Of a DNA stretch of 64,000 nucleotides, positions 37,905-48,873 are shown in pieces. Below the pieces are notes generated by a model. It saw only the letters and a list, made by a program, of their open reading frames with translations, was not told the origin of the DNA and made no database searches. This DNA comes from Avibacterium sp. 20-132. Lineage in GTDB: Bacteria > Pseudomonadota > Gammaproteobacteria > Enterobacterales > Pasteurellaceae. The position numbers and the translations under genes are program-made. The stretch lies in NCBI RefSeq assembly GCF_023611925.1, contig NZ_CP091456.1:248001-312000 (forward strand), written 5' to 3'. Each line of letters starts with the position of its first letter. The first letter of the stretch is position 1.

Positions 37905-37932
37905 AAAGCGGTGAACTTTCCTTCACCGCTTT
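37905..37932. terminator. Bidirectional terminator between manA and rnhA
   Basis: AAAGCGGTGAA (37905-37915) pairs with TTCACCGCTTT (37922-37932), with A- and T-rich flanks on both strands. Confidence 0.75.
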
Positions 37933-37938
37933 ATACTT

Positions 37939-38400
37939 TTAAGATTCATAGCCCACATCTTCCAACGTTGGATTTTCTGCACCTTGTTTTGCAAGTTGAT
38001 CACAAATTTCATTTTCTCGATGTCCACTATGTCCTTTCACCCACTGCCAATGAATTTGGTGTCGTTGTGTTTCATTATCGAGCAATAGCCATAAATCTTG
38101 ATTTTTCACAGGTTTACCCGTGCTAGATTTCCAATTATTTTTTTTCCAATTAAAAATCCACTTAGTCATACCATTTTTCATATATTGACTATCACTATGT
38201 AGCGTTACCTGACAAGGCTCTTTTAAGCTCGCTAAAGCCGCTATGACGGCTCGCAGTTCCATTCGGTTATTTGTTGTTTTGAAATAACCTTGTGAAATTT
38301 GTTTTTCGTGCTGTTTGTAGCGCAATAGAATACCAATGCCCCCCCTGCCGGGATTGCCTAAACACGAACCATCAGTGAAAACGTCAATATGCTTTAACAT
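37939..38400 (-). CDS. rnhA: Ribonuclease HI
   Basis: RNase HI cleaves the RNA strand of RNA-DNA hybrids. The 153-residue protein has all carboxylates in place: Asp in [11 protein letters not shown], Glu in [11 protein letters not shown], Asp in LHSDSQYM, and Asp in the late [12 protein letters not shown]. It is divergent from dnaQ, the classical arrangement. Confidence 0.96.
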   Translation of the reverse strand: MLKHIDVFTDGSCLGNPGRGGIGILLRYKQHEKQISQGYFKTTNNRMELRAVIAALASLKEPCQVTLHSDSQYMKNGMTKWIFNWKKNNWKSSTGKPVKNQDLWLLLDNETQRHQIHWQWVKGHSGHRENEICDQLAKQGAENPTLEDVGYES

Positions 38401-38480
38401 AAATTCAAATAAATTTAGCTATAATTTTTTTTCAAATGGGGCGATAATACCGCAAAATTGAGTAAAGAGATAGGAAAACT

Positions 38481-39248
38481 ATGACAACGCCACTTCTTCC
38501 TGAACGTCAAATTGTACTGGATACCGAAACTACGGGGATGAACCAATTTGGTGCGCACTATGAAGGACATTGCATTATTGAGATTGGTGCGGTTGAATTA
38601 ATCAATCGCAAATACACAGGGCGAAAACTGCATTTATACATCAAACCAGATCGCCCCGTTGATCCCGAGGCAATTAAAGTTCACGGGATTACCGATGAAA
38701 TGTTGGCTGATAAACCAAATTTTTCTGAAATTGCGCAGGAATTTATTGATTTTATCCAAGGGGCTGAATTGCTTATTCATAACGCGCCCTTCGATGTCGG
38801 GTTTATGGATTATGAATTTCAAAAGCATAAATGCAATGTGAAAACCAGCGATATTTGTACCGTTACCGATACCTTACAAATGGCTCGCCAACAATATCCC
38901 GGCAAACGCAATAGCTTAGATGCCCTTTGTGATCGCCTTCACATTGATAATAGCAAACGTACCTTACACGGGGCGTTGCTTGATGCGGAGATCCTGGGTG
39001 ATGTCTATTTAGCCATGACCGGTGGGCAAACGAGTTTATTTGACGAAGCAGAAACCGAAGAGCCAATACAACAAATTGAGGAAGAGGTACAAATTGAAAG
39101 TGCGGTGCTTTTTTCGCAAGATTTCACGGTGATTACCCCTGACGATGCAGAAGAGCAAGCACATTTAGATTATTTAAAATTGATTAACAAAAAAAGCAAA
39201 GATAATTGCCTATGGATGAAGCGAACTGAGGACGAAACCTTACATTAA
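38481..39248 (+). CDS. dnaQ: DNA polymerase III epsilon subunit (proofreading exonuclease)
   Basis: Epsilon is the 3'-5' exonuclease of the replicative polymerase core. The 255-residue protein has the ExoI motif LDTETTGMN, ExoII HNAPFDVGFMD and the ExoIII region HGALLDAEILGDVYL. The C-terminal TGGQTSLF region precedes the part that binds alpha. It is divergent from rnhA and followed by tRNA-Asp genes. Confidence 0.96.
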   Translation: MTTPLLPERQIVLDTETTGMNQFGAHYEGHCIIEIGAVELINRKYTGRKLHLYIKPDRPVDPEAIKVHGITDEMLADKPNFSEIAQEFIDFIQGAELLIHNAPFDVGFMDYEFQKHKCNVKTSDICTVTDTLQMARQQYPGKRNSLDALCDRLHIDNSKRTLHGALLDAEILGDVYLAMTGGQTSLFDEAETEEPIQQIEEEVQIESAVLFSQDFTVITPDDAEEQAHLDYLKLINKKSKDNCLWMKRTEDETLH

Positions 39249-39291
39249 CGCTCATTCATTAATCAGTTAAACAGTGAGGCATAAAAATTGC

Positions 39292-39320
39292 TTGACGAAC
39301 TTTTCGTTCACTATTATTAT
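39292..39320 (+). promoter_or_regulatory. Promoter of the tRNA-Asp genes
   Basis: TTGACG (39292-39297), a 17-base spacer and TATTAT (39315-39320) are followed by a GC-rich discriminator (GCCTCTCGC), typical of stable-RNA promoters. Confidence 0.75.
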
Positions 39321-39335
39321 GCCTCTCGCTAATGC

Positions 39336-39412
39336 GGAGTGGTAGTTCAGCTGGTTAGAATACCTGCCTGTCACGCAGGGGGTCGCGGGTTCGAGTCCCG
39401 TCCATTCCGCCA
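39336..39412 (+). tRNA. tRNA-Asp (anticodon GTC), copy 1
   Basis: The 77-base gene folds as a full cloverleaf with encoded CCA. The anticodon stem CCTGC/GCAGG encloses CTGTCAC. It differs from copy 2 by T5-A68 in the acceptor stem. Confidence 0.97.
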
Positions 39413-39430
39413 ATTTAGCATCCTAGATTC

Positions 39431-39507
39431 GGAGCGGTAGTTCAGCTGGTTAGAATACCTGCCTGTCACGCAGGGGGTCGCGGGTTCGAGTCCCGTCCGT
39501 TCCGCCA
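39431..39507 (+). tRNA. tRNA-Asp (anticodon GTC), copy 2
   Basis: This is the same cloverleaf as copy 1, with C5-G68 in place of T5-A68. It begins 18 bases after copy 1 and is presumably on the same transcript. Confidence 0.97.
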
Positions 39508-39936
39508 ATCTTTTTACCATTTCAATAAATATTTCTCAATTTTCAAGTTATATTCCCTTATATCAAGACCTAGTAAGTAGGTTAAATATAGCTATAAATA
39601 ATAGCTACGAGGTTTTATCTATACATAAATAAAATGAATAAAAAATAACTGACCAAAAATCAATCATAAAAAAATTGCTAAGAAAATAAAAATAAACTAA
39701 ATTTAACAAAACTCTCCGCCAGCTCACATATTGCCTTATTTACATTTTTATCGCTTATTTTTAGCCAGCCTAAGTAATAAAAAGCACTACTACACTGATC
39801 TGACCCAAAGCACTTGTTGTTTGAAACTTTAAGTATATTTCGTCATAAAAAATCTGCACCTTAATCAGTTAGTTGTTTAGTCCAACTTTTGGGGTGCAGA
39901 TCACACATCATTGCAATAGCGCTTTTTCAGACTATC
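39508..39936. other. Intergenic region between tRNA-Asp and metK
   Basis: AT-rich and without a credible gene. Its right part holds a 108-bp insertion-element remnant (39796-39903). No further structured RNA was recognised. Confidence 0.5.
39796..39903. mobile_element. Short internally deleted IS3-family-like remnant (MITE-like)
   Basis: The left end reads TGATCTGACCCAAAG. The right end, on the complement, reads TGATCTGCACCCCAAAAG followed by TTGGACT, which looks like IS3/IS150-group termini. The ends are inverted relative to each other, about 108 bp apart, and flanked by a direct CAC on both sides (39793-39795 and 39904-39906). That is consistent with a 3-bp target duplication. No transposase sequence remains. 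Confidence 0.5.
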
Positions 39937-41091
39937 TTAATTTATGCCTGCAGCAACTCTCAATTCTTCAGCACGATCCGTTTTTTCCCAAGGGAATTGC
40001 TCACGTCCAAAATGCCCATAAGCTGCGGTTTGGCGGTAGATTGGTTGAATGAGATCAAGCATTTTAATTAATCCATAAGGGCGTAAATCAAAAAACTCAC
40101 GCACTAAATTTACCAATAATGCATTGCTCACTTTGCCCGTGCCAAAGGTTTCCACCATAATGGAAGTCGGCTCAGCCACACCGATGGCATAAGAAAGCTG
40201 AATTTCACAACGATCAGCTAAACCGGCGGCAACAATATTTTTTGCTACATAACGTGCGGCATAAGCGGCAGAGCGATCCACTTTTGAAGGATCTTTGCCC
40301 GAAAATGCCCCACCACCGTGACGAGCAGCGCCACCATAGGTATCAACAATGATCTTACGTCCAGTTAGCCCACAATCTCCCATTGGACCACCAATTACAA
40401 AACGCCCTGTTGGGTTAATGAAATACTTGGTATCTTTGCCAAACCATTCAGTTGGTAAGACTGGTTTAATAATTTCTTCCATTACACCGTCATAGATGTC
40501 TTGTTGGCTCACGCTATCTGCGTGTTGAGTAGAAAGCACCACTGCATCAATGCCAACAATTTTATCATTTTCATATTTTAGGGTAACTTGGCTTTTCGCA
40601 TCTGGACGTAACCAAGGCAAGGTGCCGTCTTTACGTACTTGTGCTTGGCGTTCCATTAAGCGATGTGCATAAGTAATCGCTGCCGGCATTAATACATCAG
40701 TTTCATTGGTGGCATAGCCAAACATAATACCTTGGTCGCCTGCACCTTGATCTAATGGGCTTTCACGATCCACCCCTTGATTAATGTCGGAAGATTGTTT
40801 TCCAATAGCATTTAACACCGCACAAGAATGGCCATCAAACCCCATATCAGAATGTTTGTAACCAATATCACAAATTACTTGGCGTGTTAGATTTTCAATA
40901 TCCACCCAAGCAGAGGTGGTGATTTCCCCCCCTACAAGTGCCATACCTGTTTTCACATAGGTCTCACACGCCACACGAGCTTTGGGATCTTGTTTGAGAA
41001 TTTCGTCTAATACCGCATCAGAAATTTGGTCAGCAATTTTATCTGGATGCCCTTCTGACACTGATTCGGAAGTAAATAAATAAGATGACAT
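39937..41091 (-). CDS. metK: S-adenosylmethionine synthetase
   Basis: MetK makes S-adenosylmethionine from methionine and ATP. The 384-residue protein has [23 protein letters not shown], the [12 protein letters not shown] signature and [17 protein letters not shown] promoter and three contiguous met boxes lie just upstream, pointing to MetJ repression. It is monocistronic. Confidence 0.97.
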   Translation of the reverse strand: MSSYLFTSESVSEGHPDKIADQISDAVLDEILKQDPKARVACETYVKTGMALVGGEITTSAWVDIENLTRQVICDIGYKHSDMGFDGHSCAVLNAIGKQSSDINQGVDRESPLDQGAGDQGIMFGYATNETDVLMPAAITYAHRLMERQAQVRKDGTLPWLRPDAKSQVTLKYENDKIVGIDAVVLSTQHADSVSQQDIYDGVMEEIIKPVLPTEWFGKDTKYFINPTGRFVIGGPMGDCGLTGRKIIVDTYGGAARHGGGAFSGKDPSKVDRSAAYAARYVAKNIVAAGLADRCEIQLSYAIGVAEPTSIMVETFGTGKVSNALLVNLVREFFDLRPYGLIKMLDLIQPIYRQTAAYGHFGREQFPWEKTDRAEELRVAAGIN

Positions 41092-41122
41092 AGCTTTCCT
41101 TAAAAGATTAAAATTAAATTTT

Positions 41123-41146
41123 AGATGTTTTTGCGTCTAGACGGCT
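41123..41146 (-). promoter_or_regulatory. MetJ operator: three tandem met boxes before metK
   Basis: Contiguous 8-mers on the minus strand read AGCCGTCT, AGACGCAA and AAACATCT. They match the met box AGACGTCT at 7, 6 and 6 of 8 positions. They directly follow the -10 element, so bound MetJ would block the transcript start. Confidence 0.75.
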
Positions 41147-41174
41147 ATAATACGCTTTTTCGTTTAGAAAGCAA
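41147..41174 (-). promoter_or_regulatory. Promoter of metK
   Basis: TTGCTT (41169-41174), a 16-base spacer and TATTAT (41147-41152) on the minus strand, directly upstream of the met boxes. Confidence 0.65.
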
Positions 41175-41226
41175 GCATTAATTCACTTGCTCACTTTCTT
41201 TTACCAAAGGAAAAAATCCGTTAAAT

Positions 41227-42765
41227 TTACACCGCTGTTCGTTTTAGTATTCGCCATAATAATAGGTTCACGCCACGCAATAGCATTAGTAAAAAGCATA
41301 AGAAATACAAAGGCATATCACCTAATTGAGCATAAGGCGTTTTACCTACTGTTGGTGCAATACGTTGTGTTAAAGTGGTTTCCACAAACTGTGGAGCTTG
41401 AGCGATCACCTCACCTTTCGCATTAATAAAGGCGGTGATTCCAGTATTGGTGGCGCGAATTTCAGGTTTCCCCAATTCTAAAGCACGCATTCTTGCCATT
41501 TGTAAATGTTGCCAAGGACCGATGCTGTTGCCAAACCACGCGTCATTGGAAATGGTCAGCAAGAAATCGGTTTCCACGTTCAGATTTTTCTGCACTTGTG
41601 AACCAAAAATAATTTCATAGCAAATTGCTGGGGTAAATTTCCGTTGTTTAGCTAAAAATGGCTTTTGTACTTCTTCCCCTGATTGGAATGCCGACATCGG
41701 TAAATTAAACACCGAACCCAGCGGACGCAAGAGGTTTTCCAATGGCACATATTCACCAAATGGGACAAGATGATGTTTATTATAGCGGTTGTGGGTTTGC
41801 TCGCTATAAGGTAAATCAGGATCACCTAAGTTTATGATAGAATTAAATAATTTTCCTTTTTGCCAATCTTGATAAATGGTTCCAATCATCACTTGCGTCC
41901 CTGTATCTTTGGTTGCTTGCTGTAAGGAAAGTAAAAATCGCTGAATATCATTTTCTAAAGTTGGTAATGCGGCCTCAGGCAAAATGATAAGATCTGTTTT
42001 ACCTAAATACTGAGCAATAAGACGCCCATAAATTCCTAAGGTTTGGCTAAGATAATGTGGTTCCCACTTCAAGTTTTGTTCAATATTCCCTTGCACAAGG
42101 GTGATGGTTAAAGCTTTTTCTGGCTTTTCCTGCACATAATTCGCGGAAGATGACCACATTGCTAAACCGCCAATAATCAGACATAACACCGATTGTGAAG
42201 CAATCATTAACCATTTTTTATCTTTCTGTAATAAGTGAGAAATCAGTGAAAAAAGCACCGCACTTACCCACATAACAAAGAAAGTTAACCCCTGCACACC
42301 AAAAATTGGCGCAAGTCCTGAAAATGGACTGTCAATTTGTGTGTAACCCAATTGTAGCCACGGAAAACCGGTAAATAACCAACCGCGTAAAAACTCTGTG
42401 AATGTCCAAAGCACAGGATACAGTGCGAGATTATTCACCTTAAAGCGTTGAATAAAATAGGCAAACAGTGTTGGAAATAAGGCAAGATACGCCGCCAGCA
42501 ATACCACTAACACATAGCTGAGCCACAACGGTGAGCCTCCAAATTGGTGAATGCTCACGTGTAGCCAATTCACGCCAAAGCTAAAAAAGCTCAGGCCCCA
42601 TAAAAATGCACCACAAAGTGCGGTGCTTTTTTTCGCTGTTTTTGCCACCCATAATAACCCTAATAGGGAAAGATAGGCGACGCCCCAAAAATCAAAAGGA
42701 GAAAAAGCAAAAACACCTAATCCCCCAGATAATAAAGCAATAAGATAAATTAATTGTGATTTCAT
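41227..42765 (-). CDS. lnt: Apolipoprotein N-acyltransferase
   Basis: Lnt adds the third acyl chain to lipoproteins in the inner membrane. The 512-residue protein has about six N-terminal membrane segments, a periplasmic nitrilase-like domain (about 220-480) and a final helix. The catalytic triad is placed at Glu264 (LPEAALP), Lys330 ([13 protein letters not shown]) and Cys382 (ICYEIIFG). Its start overlaps the corC stop (ATGA), the usual gene pair. Confidence 0.95.
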   Translation of the reverse strand: MKSQLIYLIALLSGGLGVFAFSPFDFWGVAYLSLLGLLWVAKTAKKSTALCGAFLWGLSFFSFGVNWLHVSIHQFGGSPLWLSYVLVVLLAAYLALFPTLFAYFIQRFKVNNLALYPVLWTFTEFLRGWLFTGFPWLQLGYTQIDSPFSGLAPIFGVQGLTFFVMWVSAVLFSLISHLLQKDKKWLMIASQSVLCLIIGGLAMWSSSANYVQEKPEKALTITLVQGNIEQNLKWEPHYLSQTLGIYGRLIAQYLGKTDLIILPEAALPTLENDIQRFLLSLQQATKDTGTQVMIGTIYQDWQKGKLFNSIINLGDPDLPYSEQTHNRYNKHHLVPFGEYVPLENLLRPLGSVFNLPMSAFQSGEEVQKPFLAKQRKFTPAICYEIIFGSQVQKNLNVETDFLLTISNDAWFGNSIGPWQHLQMARMRALELGKPEIRATNTGITAFINAKGEVIAQAPQFVETTLTQRIAPTVGKTPYAQLGDMPLYFLCFLLMLLRGVNLLLWRILKRTAV

Positions 42766-43664
42766 TGCGCGCTATTGTAATTTTCTTCGTGAGTTGCTAT
42801 TTCTTCCAAACATTCATCAGGCACGGTAACACGCAACTGAATAATGCGACGACTGTCTGCGGAAGTCACTTTAAAGTGTAAGTTTTCAAGGGTAATCTCT
42901 TCCCCCCGTTTTGGTAAATGACCGAAGGCTTGCATTACCACACCACCCACCGTATCCACTTCTTCATCCGTAAAATGCGTGTGGAATTGCTGGTTGAAAT
43001 CTTCAATATCCGTTAATGCACGCACAGCGTAAGTATGACGAGAAAGCTGACGAATATCTGCCACATCTTCTTCATCAAATTCATCTTCAATATCACCAAC
43101 AATTTGCTCTAAAATATCTTCAATAGTTACTAATCCTGACACCGCGCCAAATTCATCAACCACAATCGCCATATGAAAGCGCTCAGAACGGAAATCTTTT
43201 AACATTCTATCTACACGCTTACTTTCCGGCACGATGACCACTGGGCGAAGCAGAGAAAGTAAATCAAATTCTTCCGCATTAGAACGCAAAAATTTTAGTA
43301 AGTCTTTCGCGTGTAAAATCCCAGCGATATTGTCTTTTTCATCGGTAATCACAGGAAAACGTGAATGCGCACTTTCAATAATGGTTTCCAAGCAAGCATC
43401 CAGATCCTGATCGGCTTCAATAAACACAATTTGCGAACGCGGGATCATAATATCACGCACGCGTAATTCAGCGATTTCCATTACCCCTTCAATCATTTCA
43501 CGGGTATCTTGATCGATTAATTCATTTTGTTCGGAATCACGGATCACTTCCACTAATTCCTCACGGTTTTTCAGCTCGCCTTGGAAAAATCGCCCAAATA
43601 GGGATTGCAAAAAATTCTTTTTATTTGTGGTTTCTAAGCCAGTATTTTGGCTATCATCGGTCAT
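42762..43664 (-). CDS. corC: CorC/YbeX-type CBS-domain protein (magnesium and cobalt efflux)
   Basis: The 300-residue cytoplasmic protein has two CBS domains (about 65-195, with [14 protein letters not shown] and [21 protein letters not shown]). A C-terminal CorC_HlyC domain follows (about 205-290, with [19 protein letters not shown]). It is linked to magnesium/cobalt homeostasis. The gene sits directly before lnt. Confidence 0.92.
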   Translation of the reverse strand: MTDDSQNTGLETTNKKNFLQSLFGRFFQGELKNREELVEVIRDSEQNELIDQDTREMIEGVMEIAELRVRDIMIPRSQIVFIEADQDLDACLETIIESAHSRFPVITDEKDNIAGILHAKDLLKFLRSNAEEFDLLSLLRPVVIVPESKRVDRMLKDFRSERFHMAIVVDEFGAVSGLVTIEDILEQIVGDIEDEFDEEDVADIRQLSRHTYAVRALTDIEDFNQQFHTHFTDEEVDTVGGVVMQAFGHLPKRGEEITLENLHFKVTSADSRRIIQLRVTVPDECLEEIATHEENYNSAQ

Positions 43665-43810
43665 TTTGTTCTCTCTTATCGTTAATTGAGGGAGGTTTAA
43701 TCAAAATATGTTCGCGCTATCATATCAAAACTTAACTACGGGGCAAGCGATTATGAAGATTTTCCTTACCCTCAAAAAATGAAATACGACAAAAAAGTAC
43801 CGCACTTTGT

Positions 43811-45763
43811 TTATTGCTCTTTTACAGGAGATTCTGGGCGATACAGCTTTTGTTTATAGGCATAACTACCCCATAATGCATAAGCTAAGGCTTCTTTTTT
43901 GATTAATTCAGGAATCTCTGTAGGGGTTAATTTACCAGCTTGCGTATCATAATGAAAACCTTGAATGGGTTGATTTTGCTGTAAAATTGCAACATCGTTA
44001 CCTTTGCGATACGCCATTGTACGGTCAAATTGCATTAACGCACGATTAGGATCTTGCGGTTGGGTTAAATCATAACCTAACATTGGATAATTACCACTTG
44101 CACCAATTAAAGAAAGCAAGGTAGTAGGCATATCAATTTGGCTCACTAAACGGTTATCACGGCGCGGTGTAATCCCCTCTCCTAAAATTAGAGCTGGAAT
44201 ATGGAAATGCTTGATTGGCACTAAGGCACTCCCATTTACCCTCGAATCGTGATCTGCAATCACTAAAAACACGGTATCTTGCCAATAATTAGATTTTTTC
44301 GCTAATTGGAAAAAATAACCCAACGCATAATCAGCATATTTCGCCGCATTGTTACGGGTTTGTTTTGGTTGCTCATAAAGTTCAATTTTGCCATCTGGAA
44401 ATTCAAAAGGATCGTGATTGCTGGAACTAAACACAAGGCTGAAAAATGGCTTTCCGCTTTCTTGCCATCGGGTAAATTGTTCATTGGCTTTGGCAAAAAG
44501 ATCTTCATCGCTTACCCCCCAAGTCGCAGTAAAGTGGGGGTGTTTATAATCTTTTTCATCAATAATGGTTTCAAAACCATTACCATAGAAAAAGCTCGCC
44601 ATATTGTCGAAATGTTTTTCTCCACCATAGATGAAAGAGGTGTGATAGCCTTGTTTCTTAAGAAAATCTGCAATGGTAAAGAAATTATTTTGTGAACCTG
44701 ATAATTTCACCACCGAGCGCGCGGGTGTTGGCGTAAAACCTGCCGTTATTGCTTCAATACCACGCACAGAACGTGTCCCTGTGGCATAAAGATTCTCAAA
44801 TAGCCAGCCTTCTTTCGCCAATTCATCAAAATAAGGGGAAAGTGGTTTACCCCCTAAGGTTTGGACAAATTGCGCCCCAAAACTTTCTTCCAAAATAATG
44901 ACTAAATTTTTTGCTTTACCTTGATAACTCGCCACATTGTGTGTCATTGTTGGCAAAATATCAGAAATATAGTCACTTGCTGGTCGTCCTCTCGCCTGTT
45001 TAAGGATTGCCACAACTTCATCTAACGGCATTTTGCCGTAAATTTCTGAAGAATGATCTTCATCTTTCATTTGTTGAACGGCAAATAGCACGGAATAACT
45101 GGAATTCAATACCAAAGAATTCACCAAAGGATCGGAAGAAAATGCTACCATTGCTGGGTTAATACCGCGGTGCTGAAAGCTCGATCTTGCTCCGATAAAG
45201 GTCATTGCCTCAATAAGCAAGAAAACGACAGGACGCCAATACCATTTAGGATAAGATAAATTTTTCCATAAATTCACAGACAAACGCCAAAAGCTATAAG
45301 CAAAAAGTGCGGTCAAAATTAGCGTTAAAATTAACACCACAAAATGCCCGTTTGCCAGCATTGTAAACACTTCTTTCGGATGAACTAAATATTCCACAAA
45401 CAAACGATTTGGACGAAAATCATAGGTTTCAATAAAAGCTGGCGTAACAATTTCCATAAAAATAATAAACACACTACTTAGCACAAGCCATAAACGCACA
45501 AATCCGTTTACTACTCGCCCAATCAAACAGTTGCCAGCAAAAAAACAAGTAAGCAAAATAGGAAAAGAAAATAACCAGCATAGACTTGCAACATCAATCC
45601 TAACGCCTTGTAAGAATAACGAAAACCAGCCATTAACGGCAGAAATTCGATCGGCTTGCCATATCCCAAGAGCGACTCGGCTAATAGATAAGATAATGAG
45701 ATTAATACAGAAAAAAATAAAAATGGGAAAAAATGCACTAAGCTGTTTTTTAAGACTGTTCAT
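43811..45763 (-). CDS. LtaS-like membrane sulfatase/phosphotransferase
   Basis: The 650-residue protein has five N-terminal membrane segments (about 10-190) and a C-terminal alkaline-phosphatase-superfamily domain. The domain shows NLVIILEESFGAQFV and TRSVRGIEAITAGF, where a threonine in GTRS is the likely nucleophile. Metal-ligand regions are FIYGGEKHFDN and VIADHDSRV. Family members transfer phosphoglycerol or phosphoethanolamine to envelope glycans or lipids. In a Gram-negative the acceptor is unknown. H. influenzae has a similar protein. Confidence 0.8.
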   Translation of the reverse strand: MNSLKKQLSAFFPIFIFFCINLIILSISRVALGIWQADRISAVNGWFSLFLQGVRIDVASLCWLFSFPILLTCFFAGNCLIGRVVNGFVRLWLVLSSVFIIFMEIVTPAFIETYDFRPNRLFVEYLVHPKEVFTMLANGHFVVLILTLILTALFAYSFWRLSVNLWKNLSYPKWYWRPVVFLLIEAMTFIGARSSFQHRGINPAMVAFSSDPLVNSLVLNSSYSVLFAVQQMKDEDHSSEIYGKMPLDEVVAILKQARGRPASDYISDILPTMTHNVASYQGKAKNLVIILEESFGAQFVQTLGGKPLSPYFDELAKEGWLFENLYATGTRSVRGIEAITAGFTPTPARSVVKLSGSQNNFFTIADFLKKQGYHTSFIYGGEKHFDNMASFFYGNGFETIIDEKDYKHPHFTATWGVSDEDLFAKANEQFTRWQESGKPFFSLVFSSSNHDPFEFPDGKIELYEQPKQTRNNAAKYADYALGYFFQLAKKSNYWQDTVFLVIADHDSRVNGSALVPIKHFHIPALILGEGITPRRDNRLVSQIDMPTTLLSLIGASGNYPMLGYDLTQPQDPNRALMQFDRTMAYRKGNDVAILQQNQPIQGFHYDTQAGKLTPTEIPELIKKEALAYALWGSYAYKQKLYRPESPVKEQ

Positions 45764-46015
45764 AATAGCCCTTAAAAAGAAAAAGTATGTGCTTGTTAGA
45801 ATAGCAATAACCCAGAAAGTTCTTGTAATTTCTTGATTTTTTTTTATTTAAAACAAAAAAATAAATTTCATTAAACAATAACATTGGTGCTTTCTTTAAC
45901 AACTCTTCTAAACGCACAAATACTTTCCCTTTTATATAGCGTAAAAACCGATATTCAGGTACAATCGACCAGTTAAATTTTGTCAAATTTTAGAGTTTAG
46001 TTTATTTAGAATAAT

Positions 46016-47809
46016 ATGAAGAACATTCGTAACTTTTCAATCATTGCGCATATTGACCACGGGAAATCAACCCTTTCAGATCGTTTAATTCAGACCTGTG
46101 GGGGGCTGTCTGACCGTGAAATGGCAGAGCAAGTGTTAGATTCAATGGATTTAGAGCGTGAACGTGGGATCACCATTAAAGCGCAAAGCGTCACGCTCAA
46201 TTATAAAGCGAAAGATGGCGAAACCTATCAGCTGAATTTTATCGATACGCCGGGACACGTGGATTTTTCTTACGAGGTATCGCGTTCTCTTGCGGCTTGT
46301 GAAGGGGCATTGTTAGTGGTCGATGCGGGACAAGGCGTGGAAGCCCAAACCTTGGCAAACTGTTATACCGCCATTGAAATGGATTTGGAAGTCGTGCCAA
46401 TCCTCAATAAGATTGACTTGCCTGCGGCTGAGCCAGAGCGTGTTGCGGAAGAGATTGAAGATATTGTTGGTATTGATGCGCTGGATGCGGTACGTTGTTC
46501 TGCCAAAACCGGGCAAGGCATTGAAGATGTACTAGAAGAAATCGTAAAAAAAATCCCCGCACCTGAAGGCGATCCTAATGCCCCACTACAAGCCTTAATT
46601 ATTGATTCTTGGTTCGATAATTACCTTGGCGTGGTTTCTCTTGTACGTATAAAAAATGGTACCTTACGCAAAGGTGATAAGATTAAAGTGATGTCCACAG
46701 GACAATCTTACAATGTAGATCGCTTAGGCATTTTCACCCCGAAACAAGTGGATACTCAAGTATTAAATTGTGGTGAAGTTGGTTGGGTTGTGTGTGCGAT
46801 TAAAGATATTTTAGGCGCGCCAGTAGGGGATACCTTAACCCTACATAATAATCCAGCAAGCACCGCGTTACCGGGCTTTAAAAAAGTCAAACCGCAAGTT
46901 TATGCGGGCTTATTCCCAATTAGTTCAGATGATTATGAAGCATTCCGTGATGCCTTAGGCAAATTGAGCCTAAATGATGCCTCTCTATTCTATGAGCCAG
47001 AAAATTCTACCGCTCTGGGCTTTGGTTTCCGTTGTGGATTCTTAGGCTTATTGCATATGGAAATTATTCAAGAGCGTTTAGAACGTGAATATAATCTTGA
47101 TTTAATTACCACTGCCCCAACAGTAGTGTATGAAGTGTTGCAAACCAACGGTGAAGTAATTTATGTGGATAGTCCATCAAAATTGCCACCACTTAATAAT
47201 ATTAGTGAAATTCGTGAGCCGATTGCAGAATGTAATATGCTCTTGCCACAAACTTATTTAGGTAATGTCATCACGCTCTGTGTTGAAAAACGAGGTGTGC
47301 AGACCAATATGGTCTATCACGGCAACCAAGTGGCGCTGACTTATGAAATCCCAATGGGAGAAGTGGTACTTGATTTCTTTGATCGTCTTAAATCCACTTC
47401 TCGTGGCTATGCATCATTAGATTATGGTTTCAAACGTTTCCAAGCCTCAGAAATGGTACGTGTGGATATTATGATCAATGGTGAGCGTGTTGATGCCCTT
47501 GCGTTAATTGTACACAAAGATAACGCCCCTTATCGTGGTCGTGAATTGGTTGAAAAAATGCGCGAACTCATTCCACGTCAGCAATTTGATATTGCCATTC
47601 AAGCGGCTATTGGTAACCACATTATTGCGCGTTCAACGGTGAAACAATTACGTAAAAACGTCCTAGCTAAATGTTACGGTGGCGATGTCAGTCGTAAGAA
47701 AAAATTGTTGCAGAAACAAAAAGAAGGTAAAAAACGAATGAAGTCTTTAGGTAACGTTGAAGTGCCACAAGAAGCATTTTTAGCTATCTTACATGTTGGT
47801 AAAGACTAA
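46016..47809 (+). CDS. lepA: Elongation factor 4 (LepA)
   Basis: This ribosomal GTPase is implicated in translation initiation/30S maturation. The 597-residue protein has G1 AHIDHGKST, the G3 motif DTPGHVDF, G4 NKID and the LepA-specific C-terminal domain with the [14 protein letters not shown] basic segment. It is first in lepA-lepB-rnc-era. Confidence 0.97.
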   Translation: MKNIRNFSIIAHIDHGKSTLSDRLIQTCGGLSDREMAEQVLDSMDLERERGITIKAQSVTLNYKAKDGETYQLNFIDTPGHVDFSYEVSRSLAACEGALLVVDAGQGVEAQTLANCYTAIEMDLEVVPILNKIDLPAAEPERVAEEIEDIVGIDALDAVRCSAKTGQGIEDVLEEIVKKIPAPEGDPNAPLQALIIDSWFDNYLGVVSLVRIKNGTLRKGDKIKVMSTGQSYNVDRLGIFTPKQVDTQVLNCGEVGWVVCAIKDILGAPVGDTLTLHNNPASTALPGFKKVKPQVYAGLFPISSDDYEAFRDALGKLSLNDASLFYEPENSTALGFGFRCGFLGLLHMEIIQERLEREYNLDLITTAPTVVYEVLQTNGEVIYVDSPSKLPPLNNISEIREPIAECNMLLPQTYLGNVITLCVEKRGVQTNMVYHGNQVALTYEIPMGEVVLDFFDRLKSTSRGYASLDYGFKRFQASEMVRVDIMINGERVDALALIVHKDNAPYRGRELVEKMRELIPRQQFDIAIQAAIGNHIIARSTVKQLRKNVLAKCYGGDVSRKKKLLQKQKEGKKRMKSLGNVEVPQEAFLAILHVGKD

Positions 47810-47821
47810 TAAGGAAGCATT

Positions 47822-48853
47822 ATGTCAAAATCAAATTTATTTTTTGTGCTACTTGTCGCAGTCGGTTATGGTATTTGGCGATATTTAGAACATTTAGCCT
47901 TACCGAATACGTTCACTATTGTACTTATTTTATTCACCGCTGTTTGCGGGATCTTATGGTGCTATTACCGTTTTGCTGTTTTACCAAAACGTCACCGCCA
48001 AATTACCCGTGCAGAGCAACGTAGTGGAAAACCTTTAACTGAGGAAGAAAAAGCCAGCATTGAACCGATTTCAGAAGGCGGTGAATTTTTAGCTTCACTT
48101 TTTCCAGTACTCGCATTTGTCTTAATTTTACGCTCTTTCTTATTTGAGCCATTCCAAATTCCATCGGGTTCTATGGAGCCGACTTTACGAGTTGGCGATT
48201 TTCTACTGGTAGAAAAATATGCTTACGGCATTAAAGATCCTGTTTTTCAAAACACCTTGATTGAAACAGGCAAGCCACAACGTGGTGATATTATCGTGTT
48301 TAAAGCCCCGCCAGAGCCGAGCGTAGATTACATTAAACGCATTGTTGGCATTCCCGGGGATCGCATTAAATATAATGAAGTCGATCGCCATATCACAATT
48401 ACTTATGGCAAAGATGGCAAAGAATGTACAGAAAATTGTGTAACAAAAGAATTTACCTATAACGAACCGCAGCCCGATACAGATTTCAACATTATTATTG
48501 GGCAAGACCGTCAAGGTAAACCGATATATAGCGATATGCATCCATTGAAAGTAACCGAAACAGGCGATGTTACACATCAAATTCATTGGGATCCACAGCC
48601 ACCGAATGCGACTTATTTATATCAAGGCTATGACAAGCAACAAAATTACATTACCGAATGGGTTGTGCCACAAGGCGAATATTTTGTAATGGGAGATAAC
48701 CGTAATCACAGTGCAGACAGCCGTTTTTGGGGTTTTGTGCCAGAAAAAAATATTGTAGGCAAGGCGAAATATATTTGGTTAAGCCTTGATAAAAAACAAG
48801 GCGAATGGCCAACAGGTCTGCGTTTTGACAGAATGTTTAGCACAATTAAATAA
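47822..48853 (+). CDS. lepB: Signal peptidase I
   Basis: LepB removes signal peptides in the periplasm. The 343-residue protein has two N-terminal membrane segments with a cytoplasmic loop. The catalytic Ser117 lies in PSGSMEP and Lys172 in DYIKRIVGIPGD. The late block GDNRNHSADSRFWG is conserved. It starts 12 bases after lepA. Confidence 0.96.
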   Translation: MSKSNLFFVLLVAVGYGIWRYLEHLALPNTFTIVLILFTAVCGILWCYYRFAVLPKRHRQITRAEQRSGKPLTEEEKASIEPISEGGEFLASLFPVLAFVLILRSFLFEPFQIPSGSMEPTLRVGDFLLVEKYAYGIKDPVFQNTLIETGKPQRGDIIVFKAPPEPSVDYIKRIVGIPGDRIKYNEVDRHITITYGKDGKECTENCVTKEFTYNEPQPDTDFNIIIGQDRQGKPIYSDMHPLKVTETGDVTHQIHWDPQPPNATYLYQGYDKQQNYITEWVVPQGEYFVMGDNRNHSADSRFWGFVPEKNIVGKAKYIWLSLDKKQGEWPTGLRFDRMFSTIK

Positions 48854-48873
48854 AAAATTGAATAATCAACACA

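Noticed and set aside
45750-45986. 78-residue minus-strand frame upstream of the sulfatase gene
   Set aside because: AT-rich, overlaps the start of the sulfatase gene and the lepA leader, and shows no recognisable domain.
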